This document shows, one piece after another, positions 1 to 6,036 of a stretch of 6,556 bases of DNA. A program made the translations under genes and the position numbers. The notes beneath the pieces were generated by a model. It saw only the letters and a list, made by a program, of their open reading frames with translations, was not told where the DNA came from and did no database searches. Source of the stretch: Planctomycetaceae bacterium. Lineage in GTDB: Bacteria; Planctomycetota; Planctomycetia; Pirellulales; Pirellulaceae. Where the stretch lies: the NCBI GenBank assembly GCA_007124535.1, contig SLEY01000137.1, positions 1 to 6,556 of the forward strand, read 5' to 3'. Each line of letters starts with the position of its first letter. Position 1 is the stretch's first letter.

Positions 1-1295
1 CATCGACGGTGGCGCTGAGCGCCGTGCCGGCCTTCGTGCCCGCCGCGGTGTTGGGACGCGACGGTCAGGTGGCGGCGAACGATCGTATCACGCTGGCCGT
101 GTTCGGGGTGGGCAATCGGGGGAGTAGTTCGTTGCGAGCGATGGAGCCGTTACCGGACCACCAGGTGGTGGCGATCGCCGATTGCCGCCGCGATCGGGGT
201 GAATTGGCTCAGCAACGGGTGGAACAGCATTACGCCCAGCGGCTGGGGGTCGAATCCTATCGGGGTTGCAACTTGTACAACGATTTCCGCGACGTGCTGG
301 AGCAACCGGACATCGACGCGGTCTGGGGCTGTGTGCCGGACCACTGGCACGGGGTGCTGTTCAGCCGGGTCATTGAAGCGGGGATGGATTTGTATGGCGA
401 GAAGCCCATCACGCGGTGGATTTCGGAGGGGGTTCACGTGCGCGATGCGGTTCGCCGGCACGGGTGCGTGTTCCAGACGGGCACGCAGCAGCGGAGCCAG
501 CGGACGTTTCGCCACGCGTGTGAATTGGCGCGGAACGGGTATTTGGGAACGGTTCGGCGGATCGAGGTGGCGGCGCCGGGCGGCCGTTCGTATCCGGTGC
601 AGGCGCCCAGCGATCCGCCGCCGGGTTTTGATTACGACATGTGGACCGGTCCGGCGCCTTATTTCCCGTTCGATACGAATCGGTGCGAATGGCTGGCCAT
701 GTATATGATTTCGCACTACTGTGCCGGTTTTATCTCCAACTGGGGGGTGCACCATTTGGACATTGCCGGTTGGGGTTGTCCGGAGGTGTTCGAGGAGCCG
801 TTTCACGTCGAGGGGACGGGGGTATTGCCGAAGGAAGGGATGACGGACACATGGATTTCGTGGCAGATGGATCTGCGTTGGCCGAGCGGTTTGGAGATGC
901 ATTTCGTGAACACGGGCAACCCGCATCCACAGGGTTGCCGATTCGTTGGCGACGAGGGCTGGGTCCATGTGAATCGCCGGGGGATTTCGGCGGAGCCGGA
1001 GTCGTTGCTGCAGGTCCGGTTGGGTGCGAACGACACGCCGCTGCATGCGAGTCCGGATCATTCGAATGCTTTTACTGCGCACACGGCGGACTTTTTCCGC
1101 AGCATCCGCACGCGGCAGGATCCGGTGTCGCCGGTCGAGGAGGGTCAGGCGGCCAGCACGTTGGGCAACGTGTGCGACATTGCTCTGCGATTGGGCCGGG
1201 CTCTGACGTGGGATCCGTCCCGGGACCGTTTCATTGACGACGACCAGGCCAACGGGATGCTGGCACGTGCCGCGCGCAGCCCGTGGACGATTTAG
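1..1295 (+). CDS. Gfo/Idh/MocA family oxidoreductase, exported, 5'-truncated
   Basis: This is the 3' part of an NAD(P)-dependent oxidoreductase of the Gfo/Idh/MocA family, which typically oxidises or reduces sugars, inositols and their derivatives. The frame is open to the left edge, so the real start lies outside. Counting from the GTG at position 9, the first 15 residues are hydrophobic and Ala/Val/Pro-rich (SAVPAFVPAAVLG), like the end of a Tat-type signal, but any twin-arginine motif would be upstream and is not visible. The Rossmann dinucleotide loop GVGNRG is at residues 33-38, PDHWH at 110-114 and the family's EKP motif, carrying the catalytic-type lysine, at 131-133. The C-terminal domain contains WGVHHLD (245-251), the expected His/Asp active-site region. 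The C-terminus is complete, with a TAG stop at 1293-1295. The family is secure; the substrate cannot be read from sequence. It is probably co-transcribed with the HEAT-repeat gene 32 bp downstream. Confidence 0.9.
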   Translation, partial: STVALSAVPAFVPAAVLGRDGQVAANDRITLAVFGVGNRGSSSLRAMEPLPDHQVVAIADCRRDRGELAQQRVEQHYAQRLGVESYRGCNLYNDFRDVLEQPDIDAVWGCVPDHWHGVLFSRVIEAGMDLYGEKPITRWISEGVHVRDAVRRHGCVFQTGTQQRSQRTFRHACELARNGYLGTVRRIEVAAPGGRSYPVQAPSDPPPGFDYDMWTGPAPYFPFDTNRCEWLAMYMISHYCAGFISNWGVHHLDIAGWGCPEVFEEPFHVEGTGVLPKEGMTDTWISWQMDLRWPSGLEMHFVNTGNPHPQGCRFVGDEGWVHVNRRGISAEPESLLQVRLGANDTPLHASPDHSNAFTAHTADFFRSIRTRQDPVSPVEEGQAASTLGNVCDIALRLGRALTWDPSRDRFIDDDQANGMLARAARSPWTI

Positions 1296-1310
1296 GCGAT
1301 GGGAATTGTA

Positions 1311-1319
1311 GAGAAGGAG
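1311..1319 (+). promoter_or_regulatory. Ribosome binding site for the HEAT-repeat gene
   Basis: GAGAAGGAG contains a strong Shine-Dalgarno core (AAGGAG, 1314-1319) eight bases before the ATG at 1328. It decides the start in favour of that ATG over the in-frame GTG at 1283, which would overlap the previous gene and add 15 residues ahead of the signal peptide. Confidence 0.8.
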
Positions 1320-1327
1320 TTGGTTGC

Positions 1328-3379
1328 ATGCGTTTCAAGAAGCGATACGGGTTGCTGTTGATTGGTTTGATGTTGGGGGTTGGCCTTGGGTCGGGCGCTT
1401 CGGAGTCGAATTGCGAGGAGGCTTGGTCCACGTTGCCCAGCTACCGGTACGGTGACGATTTCGCTCCGTTGTTGGCGATTGATCGGGCGGTGATCCAGGC
1501 GATGGATTCGCCGGAGTCGCAGGCCGCAATCGCGGCTCGCTTGGCCGCGTTATTGGCCCAGCCCGACACGACCGCGGCGGCTCGCCAGTATATTTGTCTG
1601 CAGCTGCGTCAGGCGGGTACGGCGGCCGAGGCGCCGGTGCTGGCGGGATTGCTGACGGACCCTCAGGACGGCGAGATGGCTCGCCACGCTCTGGAGGCGA
1701 TCGCGGGTCCGGAATCGCTGGCGGCTTTGCGTGAGGCGTTGGCGTCGGCCGAGGGCTCGTTGCAGATCGGTCTGATCCACTCGTTGGGAGCCCGCCGCGA
1801 CGCGGAGGCCGTCCCGGCCTTGGAGGGATTGGCAAGTGAGGAGGACGCGTCGGTGGCCGAGGCGGCTTTGGGTGCGTTGGGCAAGATCGGTTCGCCGCGT
1901 GCGGCCGACTACTTGCAGGCGCGTGCCGAGCAGGCGGAGATGCCCTGGTCCCGCCCCTTGGCTCGGGCCATGCTGCGTGCGGCCGAGTCGCTGGCGGCGG
2001 CCGAGCAGGAAACGGCAGCTCGGGCCATATTCGGGCAACTGGGCGATGCGGAGCAGGAGCCGGGCAGTCGGCGAGCGGGCTGGAGCGGCTGGCTCGAACT
2101 GCAGGCTCCGGAAGCTCGGGCCGAAACGATCCTGGACTGGTTTGCCGGCGACGATCCCGATCGCCGCCGGGTGGCGGCGGCCCGGATCCGGACACTGACC
2201 GACGCGCAGATCGAGGCGGCCACCGAACGCCTGGAGGAGTTGTCCGAAGCCGGGATGCTGGCCCTGATCCAGATCATGGCCGACCGCCGCGGCGAACAGG
2301 CCCTGCCGATGGTCCTGGAGTTGGCCGACAGCGAGCGTCCCGAATTGCAGGCCGCGGCCGTCCGCGCGCTGGGCCAGATCGGTGACACGGCCGCGATCCC
2401 GCGATTGGTCACCGCCCTGACCGCGGGCGGCGCTGCCGGTCGGGCGGCGCGCGAAGCGCTGGCGGCGCTGCCGCGAGACGATGTGGGGCGCGCCCTGTTG
2501 CAGGCCTTGGACGAGCGCCCGGAGGCGCGGAGTCCGGTGATCGAAGTTCTGGACGACTTGACCTACTACCCGGCCATCGACCCGCTGATCGAACTCGCTC
2601 GCCAAGACGATCCCGGCGTCTACCAGCCGGCGTTGCAGGGGCTGCGGGGGATCGCGGATCCGGACGAACATGACATCCCGCGACTGCTGGCATTGCTGTG
2701 GGATACGCCGGCCGGGGCCCGCCGCGATGATGTGGAACGTACGATCTTGATTGTCAGCGACAAACTGCCGGCCGATGCCGATCGGGCTGGGCCGGTACTG
2801 GCCGCCTTGGCCGATACGGAAGCGGAACCGGCGGACTATCTCCCGCTGCTCGGGCGACTGGGCGGACCCGGGGCCCGGCAGCGGATCGATACGGCGTTGG
2901 AATCCGACGATGCGGAGACCCGCGAAGCGGCCGTGCGGGGACTGTGCAATTGGCCGAACGCGGAGGTGGCCGAGCCGCTTCGCGAAATCGCGGCCTCAAC
3001 GGACAACCCCACACATCAGCGCTGGGCGCTGCGAGCGTTCACCCGGGTCGTGTCGCTGCCCAGTGAACGGCCGGAGGCGGAGACCCTGGCCATGCTGCGG
3101 GACGCCATGCAAATGGCCCGTCATCCCGACGATCGGCAGCTGATCCTGCAACGCGCCGGGGCGGTTCGCACGATGGAGTCGGTCGAGTGGCTGGCCGGAT
3201 TCTTGGACGACGAAGAAGTGAACCAGGCGGCCTGCCAGGCCCTGGTGGAATTGGCTCACCACCGCTTTCTGCGTCAGCCGAATCGCGAACGGTTCGCTCC
3301 GATCCTGGAAAAGGTCGCCCAGATCACCGAGGACAGGGAACTGGCTGACCGCGCCCAACGATACCGGCTGGGGTTGTAG
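1328..3379 (+). CDS. Exported HEAT-repeat protein
   Basis: The gene encodes 683 residues made almost entirely of helical HEAT/PBS-lyase-type repeats, a protein-protein interaction scaffold. The ATG at 1328 follows a strong ribosome binding site and opens a signal peptide: MRFKKRYG, then a hydrophobic stretch of Leu, Ile, Gly and Val, with a plausible signal peptidase I site after SGA near residue 28. There is no lipobox cysteine. Repeats run from about residue 80 to the C-terminus. Clear units carry the typical alternation of an Ala/Leu-rich helix, a short turn with Gly/Asp/Pro and a second helix, for example LGALGKIGSPRAADYL (about 180-195), VRALGQIGDTAAIPRL (about 345-360) and the Arg/Ala/Leu-rich units near 530 and 620. 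I see no catalytic motif and no heme-binding CxxCH. The 32-bp gap to the upstream oxidoreductase suggests an operon. The function is unknown; a periplasmic scaffold is an inference from the fold. The stop codon is the first triplet of a heptamer repeat array. Confidence 0.85.
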   Translation: MRFKKRYGLLLIGLMLGVGLGSGASESNCEEAWSTLPSYRYGDDFAPLLAIDRAVIQAMDSPESQAAIAARLAALLAQPDTTAAARQYICLQLRQAGTAAEAPVLAGLLTDPQDGEMARHALEAIAGPESLAALREALASAEGSLQIGLIHSLGARRDAEAVPALEGLASEEDASVAEAALGALGKIGSPRAADYLQARAEQAEMPWSRPLARAMLRAAESLAAAEQETAARAIFGQLGDAEQEPGSRRAGWSGWLELQAPEARAETILDWFAGDDPDRRRVAAARIRTLTDAQIEAATERLEELSEAGMLALIQIMADRRGEQALPMVLELADSERPELQAAAVRALGQIGDTAAIPRLVTALTAGGAAGRAAREALAALPRDDVGRALLQALDERPEARSPVIEVLDDLTYYPAIDPLIELARQDDPGVYQPALQGLRGIADPDEHDIPRLLALLWDTPAGARRDDVERTILIVSDKLPADADRAGPVLAALADTEAEPADYLPLLGRLGGPGARQRIDTALESDDAETREAAVRGLCNWPNAEVAEPLREIAASTDNPTHQRWALRAFTRVVSLPSERPEAETLAMLRDAMQMARHPDDRQLILQRAGAVRTMESVEWLAGFLDDEEVNQAACQALVELAHHRFLRQPNRERFAPILEKVAQITEDRELADRAQRYRLGL

Positions 3380-3430
3380 GTGGTAGGTGGTAGGTGGTAG
3401 GTGGTAGGTGGTAGGTGGTAGGTGGTAGGT
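3377..3430 (+). repeat. Heptanucleotide tandem array, unit TAGGTGG, about 7.7 copies
   Basis: Seven perfect copies of TAGGTGG (3377-3425) are followed by a partial copy TAGGT (3426-3430). The first TAG is the stop codon of the HEAT-repeat gene. The seven bases before it (3370-3376, GGGGTTG) match the unit at only four positions, so the clean array starts at the stop. Seven is not a multiple of three, so successive TAG triplets fall in all three plus-strand frames. Read on the minus strand the array has no stop and encodes a meaningless Pro/Thr/Tyr/His/Leu repeat. Such simple arrays usually arise and change length by replication slippage. It sits 25 bases upstream of a candidate -35 element. 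Confidence 0.97.
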
Positions 3431-3455
3431 TTCGAAAGGTGTTGCGTCGCCCGGA

Positions 3456-3483
3456 TTGACAGCGGGATGGATGCGAATACAGT
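3456..3483 (+). promoter_or_regulatory. Candidate sigma-70 promoter of the PHP gene
   Basis: A perfect TTGACA (3456-3461) is followed after a 16-bp spacer by TACAGT (3478-3483), which matches four of six positions of TATAAT. Transcription from about position 3490 would leave a leader of roughly 40 bases containing the ribosome binding site of the PHP gene. The match is good against the E. coli consensus, but planctomycete promoters are less well defined, so this remains a prediction. Confidence 0.45.
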
Positions 3484-3516
3484 CTGGTGGTCAAGACACA
3501 ATCCGTACGTTTCTTC

Positions 3517-3521
3517 AGGAG
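3517..3521 (+). promoter_or_regulatory. Ribosome binding site for the PHP gene
   Basis: AGGAG lies seven bases upstream of the ATG at 3529. It selects that ATG over the in-frame GTG at 3487, which has no comparable site and would put charged residues ahead of the signal peptide. Confidence 0.75.
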
Positions 3522-3528
3522 TTCGAAG

Positions 3529-4650
3529 ATGTATCGTTCTTTCGGCACGGTATTAGTGATTTTGTTTGTTCTCCAGTCGTCTTCTCGAGGGGATTCGCCG
3601 GTTGTTGCGGTTCGCAGCCAAGCTCCATTTCCGCCGATTGTGGCGGCCGAGGAAGACCCTGCGGGGGAAGAAACGGTTTTCGAGGTGCTTCGCGGCGACT
3701 TCCATATCCATACACCACACTCCGATGGTCGGGTGAGTCCGGAGGGACGGGTGCTGGAAGCCTGGCGATACGGCTATGACGTGATCGCCATTACGGATCA
3801 CGGCAATTTCTACGCTTATGAAGAAGCCAAGCCGCATGCCGAAGCCCTGGGGCTGCTCCTGCTGCGAGGCATCGAAACCGGCATCGCCGGGCAGGAACAC
3901 ATCGTCGCCTTGGATTTTGCGGCTGACTACGAGCCTCGAAACCCCCATCGTTGGGCAGAAACCGAGGATCAGGAGAATGTCTTCTATCAAGAGCAGATGC
4001 AGCGGTTGGCCGATGCCGGTGGTTACATGCTGTACGCTCACCCGCATGTCGGTCTGCGCGAACCCATGCTTTGGGCGATCGAGCGGGGCTTGTTGCGAGG
4101 GATCGAAGTGAAGAACGATGTGGTGGGCCAGCGTTGGAACACGGTGGAGAGTCACGGGACCTGGTGGTCCCCCTTCGCTCTGGATTGGGCGTTGGAGCAT
4201 GACTTGGCGGTATTCGCCAATTCCGACATTCACGGAACGCGGGGGGAGGAGTCGCAGGCCGTCACGCTGTTACTGGTGGAAGAACGGTCGGTCTCGGGGG
4301 TGGTCGATGCGATCGAGGCGAACCGGACGATCGCCCATTTCAACGGGATGCTGTGTGCCCGCGAGGAGCTTTTGGATTTGATGATCCAGAATTTGGTTGA
4401 GGTCACCACGGCGGGCGAGGCGGAAGGTCGGCATAAGATCCAGGTGGCCAACCGGGGCCCGATCCCCTTGGAGGCCACGGTTGGCATGGAGGGCGAGTCC
4501 GAGACGGTGCTGAAGTTGGACGCGTTTGAAAGCCTGCTGATCGGTTGGGACGAACCGCTGTCGGAGGTGGACATCGTGTGGACCAATCTGTGGGTTTCGT
4601 CGGAGGACAATTTGCAGACCACGCATCGATTGGGTTCGGGCGACGAGTAA
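3529..4650 (+). CDS. Exported PHP-domain metallophosphoesterase, Sb-PDE-like
   Basis: This 373-residue protein has a PHP (polymerase and histidinol phosphatase) domain, a trinuclear-metal phosphoesterase fold. All nine expected metal ligands can be placed: His59, His61 and Asp66 in FHIHTPHSDG, His91 in ITDHGN, Glu116 in GIETG, His124 in EHIVAL, His171 in YAHPH, and Asp233 and His235 in NSDIHG. It should therefore be catalytically competent. The N-terminus (MYRSFGTVLVILFVLQSSS) looks like a signal peptide, placing it outside the cytoplasm. The spacing of the motifs and the segment RTIAHFNGMLCARE after the domain (about 266-280) resemble the Sb-PDE family of phosphodiesterases as I remember it. 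The C-terminal ~85 residues look beta-rich and may form a small accessory domain. It is not a PolC/DnaE-linked PHP domain. The substrate is unknown; a phosphate diester or monoester is an inference. It probably has its own promoter, and its stop codon lies in a direct repeat. Confidence 0.88.
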   Translation: MYRSFGTVLVILFVLQSSSRGDSPVVAVRSQAPFPPIVAAEEDPAGEETVFEVLRGDFHIHTPHSDGRVSPEGRVLEAWRYGYDVIAITDHGNFYAYEEAKPHAEALGLLLLRGIETGIAGQEHIVALDFAADYEPRNPHRWAETEDQENVFYQEQMQRLADAGGYMLYAHPHVGLREPMLWAIERGLLRGIEVKNDVVGQRWNTVESHGTWWSPFALDWALEHDLAVFANSDIHGTRGEESQAVTLLLVEERSVSGVVDAIEANRTIAHFNGMLCAREELLDLMIQNLVEVTTAGEAEGRHKIQVANRGPIPLEATVGMEGESETVLKLDAFESLLIGWDEPLSEVDIVWTNLWVSSEDNLQTTHRLGSGDE

Positions 4651-4680
4651 CGCGATCCCACGGTTCATCGTACAAAATAC
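4648..4680 (+). repeat. Direct repeat copy 1, overlapping the PHP stop codon
   Basis: This 33-bp sequence begins with TAACGCG and ends with CATCGTACAAAATAC. It aligns with 4839-4872 with 29 identical positions out of 34 columns, four substitutions and one single-base gap. Its first three bases are the TAA stop of the PHP gene. Confidence 0.8.
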
Positions 4681-4684
4681 TCGC

Positions 4685-4721
4685 TCGGCGAGGGTCGCGC
4701 TCGGCGCGTTCGGCGAGGGTC
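4685..4721 (+). repeat. 12-bp direct repeat TCGGCGAGGGTC, two copies
   Basis: TCGGCGAGGGTC occurs perfectly at 4685-4696 and 4710-4721, a period of 25 bp. The second copy runs straight into the mini-hairpin at 4717-4729. Confidence 0.85.
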
Positions 4722-4729
4722 TCCGACCC
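4717..4729. repeat. Mini-hairpin GGGTC-TCC-GACCC
   Basis: A perfect 5-bp stem closes a three-base loop. The GGTC-nnn-GACC core recurs as the tip of the larger hairpin at 4798-4823, and in inverted order as GACC-TTC-GGTC at 4742-4752, so the three belong to one motif family. Confidence 0.7.
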
Positions 4730-4756
4730 CGCCGAAACCGAGACCTTCGGTCGGCC

Positions 4757-4785
4757 GTGTGGCTCAATCAGAGACCGGCCACATC
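4757..4785. repeat. 29-bp hairpin unit, copy A
   Basis: This unit is identical to 4797-4825 except that AA at 4766-4767 replaces GG. The outer arms TGTGGC (4758-4763) and GCCACA (4778-4783) are perfectly complementary. The inner arms CAATC (4765-4769) and GACCG (4773-4777) have two A-C mismatches on the plus strand. On the minus strand the same positions would be two G-U pairs, so the fold is retained there. Confidence 0.85.
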
Positions 4786-4796
4786 ATGGAGGCCGT

Positions 4797-4825
4797 GTGT
4801 GGCTCGGTCAGAGACCGGCCACATC
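4797..4825. repeat. 29-bp hairpin unit, copy B
   Basis: This is the second copy, 40 bp downstream of the first. TGTGGC (4798-4803) pairs with GCCACA (4818-4823), and CGGTC (4805-4809) pairs with GACCG (4813-4817) around the loop AGA. A single unpaired T (4804) interrupts an otherwise perfect 11-bp stem. There is no T-run after it, so it does not look like a standard intrinsic terminator. Confidence 0.9.
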
Positions 4826-4838
4826 GGGGCGGGTTGCC

Positions 4839-4872
4839 TAACGCGGTTCGACGGTTACATCGTACGAAATAC
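4839..4872 (+). repeat. Direct repeat copy 2, upstream of holA
   Basis: This is the 34-bp partner of 4648-4680, offset by 191 bp. It includes the 8-bp palindrome TCGTACGA (4860-4867), which is broken in copy 1 by a G-to-A difference. Together the two copies bracket the hairpin-rich core at 4681-4838. Confidence 0.8.
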
Positions 4873-4919
4873 GAAGCGGGCGCCAGACGAACGCGGCGTC
4901 GCGCCACCGCAGTACCAAG

Positions 4920-4925
4920 AAAGGG
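4920..4925 (+). promoter_or_regulatory. Weak ribosome binding site for holA
   Basis: AAAGGG stands four bases before the ATG at 4930, a shorter gap than usual. It is the best available support for that start, which also places the first conserved strand of the delta subunit at a normal distance from the N-terminus. Confidence 0.5.
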
Positions 4926-4929
4926 TCGT

Positions 4930-6036
4930 ATGGGCGGCACCTTGCATGCATTCGATTTTTTGAAAGCTCCCGAGCGCCCGCCTCCGGGAGTTTGTGTGGT
5001 CTTCGGGGACGAGGATTTCCTGAAGAGGCTGGCGCTGAAGTCATTACGGGCGCAGGTTTTGGCCAATCCGAACGATCCTTATGCGTCCTTCGAAGGTGGC
5101 GAGGCGGATTGGCGGGACGTGGCGGATGAAGTGTCCACCGCCTCGCTGTTCGGTGGCGGGGGCCCCCGATTGGTGATCGTCGAACAGGCGGACAAGTTTG
5201 TCAGCCAGTACCGCGACCGTTTGGAGAAGTTTGTGGCGAAACCTCGGGGCCGGGGTGTGATGGTGTTGGTGGTCACGACTTGGGCGGCCAACATCCGTTT
5301 GTATAAGATGCTGGACAAGCATGGTCTGCAAATCGACTGCCGAGCTCCGTTCACGATGTCGGGCACGCGCAAGCGGCCGGACAGGGGGCGAATCATCGCT
5401 TGGTTGATCGGTTGGGCGGAGCAGCGGCACCAGGTCAAGCTCAGCCGCCCTGCGGCTCAATTGCTGATGGACTTGACCCGCCACGATTTCGGGCGCATGG
5501 ACCAGGAATTGGCCAAGCTCGGCTTATTCGCCGGGCTAGGTGGCTCGGCCGGTCCGAAGCTGGTGCAGGAAGTGACCGGCGGCTGGAAAGCTCAGTCGAC
5601 CTGGGAAATGATCGACGCCGCCTGCGACGGGAAGTCGGGGGAAGCGTTGCTTCAAATGGATCGGTTGTTTCAATCGGGGGATGTTCCGGCGAGTCTGTTC
5701 CCTCAGATATCGTGGTCGTTACGGCGCTTCGCCGCGGCGACGCGAATTTACGAGCGCTCGGAGCGGCAGGGGCGTCGGATGCCCTTGCGGGCCGCTTTGG
5801 AGAAGGCCGGGTTTCCCACTTGGGCCCCCCAGGCTTTGCAAAGGGCCGAGCGGCAGATCAAGCGGATGGGTCGGGCGCGGGCGGGTCAGATCTTCCGCTG
5901 GCTGCTGGAGGCCGATCTGGCGCTGAAGGGCAGTCATTCCGCAGACGACCGGTCGCGCCAGGTGCTGGAGCTGCTGATCCTGCGTCTGGGGGAAACGAAG
6001 GCGGTTGCGGCAGAACCCGGTCAGCCGGGTGGTTGA
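4930..6036 (+). CDS. holA: DNA polymerase III subunit delta
   Basis: The gene encodes 368 residues, close to the usual ~340 for the family. HolA is the delta subunit of the clamp-loader complex, which opens the beta sliding clamp and loads it on primed DNA in the cytoplasm. The N-terminal module has VVFGDEDFL (23-31), equivalent to the family's leading strand and turn, and SLFGGGGPRLVIVEQADK (72-89), matching the LFG...RLVVV signature involved in clamp contact. As expected for delta, there is no Walker A motif. The lid region is at about 155-205 and includes RHDFGRMDQELAKLGLF, the typical (D)...ELEKL helix. The C-terminal collar domain, about 217-355, includes WEMIDAACDG and a helix-rich region ending in the LELLILRL segment. 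An in-frame GTG at 4759 was rejected because it would translate intergenic repeats. The last 16 bases overlap the 3' end of the convergent DUF2062 gene. Confidence 0.93.
   Translation: MGGTLHAFDFLKAPERPPPGVCVVFGDEDFLKRLALKSLRAQVLANPNDPYASFEGGEADWRDVADEVSTASLFGGGGPRLVIVEQADKFVSQYRDRLEKFVAKPRGRGVMVLVVTTWAANIRLYKMLDKHGLQIDCRAPFTMSGTRKRPDRGRIIAWLIGWAEQRHQVKLSRPAAQLLMDLTRHDFGRMDQELAKLGLFAGLGGSAGPKLVQEVTGGWKAQSTWEMIDAACDGKSGEALLQMDRLFQSGDVPASLFPQISWSLRRFAAATRIYERSERQGRRMPLRAALEKAGFPTWAPQALQRAERQIKRMGRARAGQIFRWLLEADLALKGSHSADDRSRQVLELLILRLGETKAVAAEPGQPGG
6015..6030. repeat. Perfect inverted repeat inside the holA/DUF2062 overlap
   Basis: ACCCGG (6015-6020) and CCGGGT (6025-6030) form a perfect 6-bp stem around the loop TCAG. 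It lies in both coding sequences and contains the stop codon of the minus-strand gene. It could act as a shared hairpin at the ends of both transcripts, but no T-tract follows on either strand, so a terminator role is only a possibility. Confidence 0.6.

Larger units (their letters stand above)
4651..4929. other. Non-coding, repeat-rich interval between the PHP gene and holA
   Basis: I see no credible gene in these 279 bases. An open frame from a GTG at 4759 runs into holA, but its extra 57 residues are just the translated hairpin repeats and low-complexity Arg/Gly sequence. The interval holds a pair of flanking direct repeats, an internal 12-bp direct repeat, mini-hairpins and a duplicated hairpin unit, all listed separately. 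The hexamer GAGACC or its complement GGTCTC occurs four times between 4718 and 4816. I found no convincing promoter for holA and no hairpin followed by a T-tract, so how transcription is separated here is unclear. Confidence 0.75.

Noticed and set aside
150..1082. 310-codon minus-strand open frame opposite the oxidoreductase
   Set aside because: It is Arg/His/Pro-rich with no recognisable domain, and the plus strand carries clear Gfo/Idh/MocA motifs throughout.
1335..2671. Long open frames on the minus strand opposite the HEAT-repeat gene (286 and 373 codons)
   Set aside because: They have the Pro/Arg/Gln-rich composition expected of antisense frames in GC-rich DNA, show no family motif, and lie opposite a well-supported gene.
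3274..3548. Small minus-strand proteins with Pro-Pro-Thr-Thr-Tyr-His-Leu repeats
   Set aside because: These come from translating the heptamer array backwards; there is no ribosome binding site or conserved domain.
4798..4823. Rho-independent terminator after the PHP gene
   Set aside because: The hairpin is good but is not followed by a T-tract on either strand and lies about 150 bp from the stop codon.
4757..4825. Two-repeat CRISPR-like array
   Set aside because: There are only two repeats, the gap between them is 11 bp, which is too short for a spacer, and no cas genes are nearby.
4834..4861. Possible holA promoter (TTGCCT followed by TACATC)
   Set aside because: Each element matches the consensus at only some positions, and several equally weak alternatives exist in the same repeat.
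4759..4929. N-terminal extension of holA from a GTG at 4759
   Set aside because: The extra 57 residues are translated intergenic hairpin repeats and an Arg-rich stretch, and no delta subunit needs them. The ATG at 4930 gives a normal family length.
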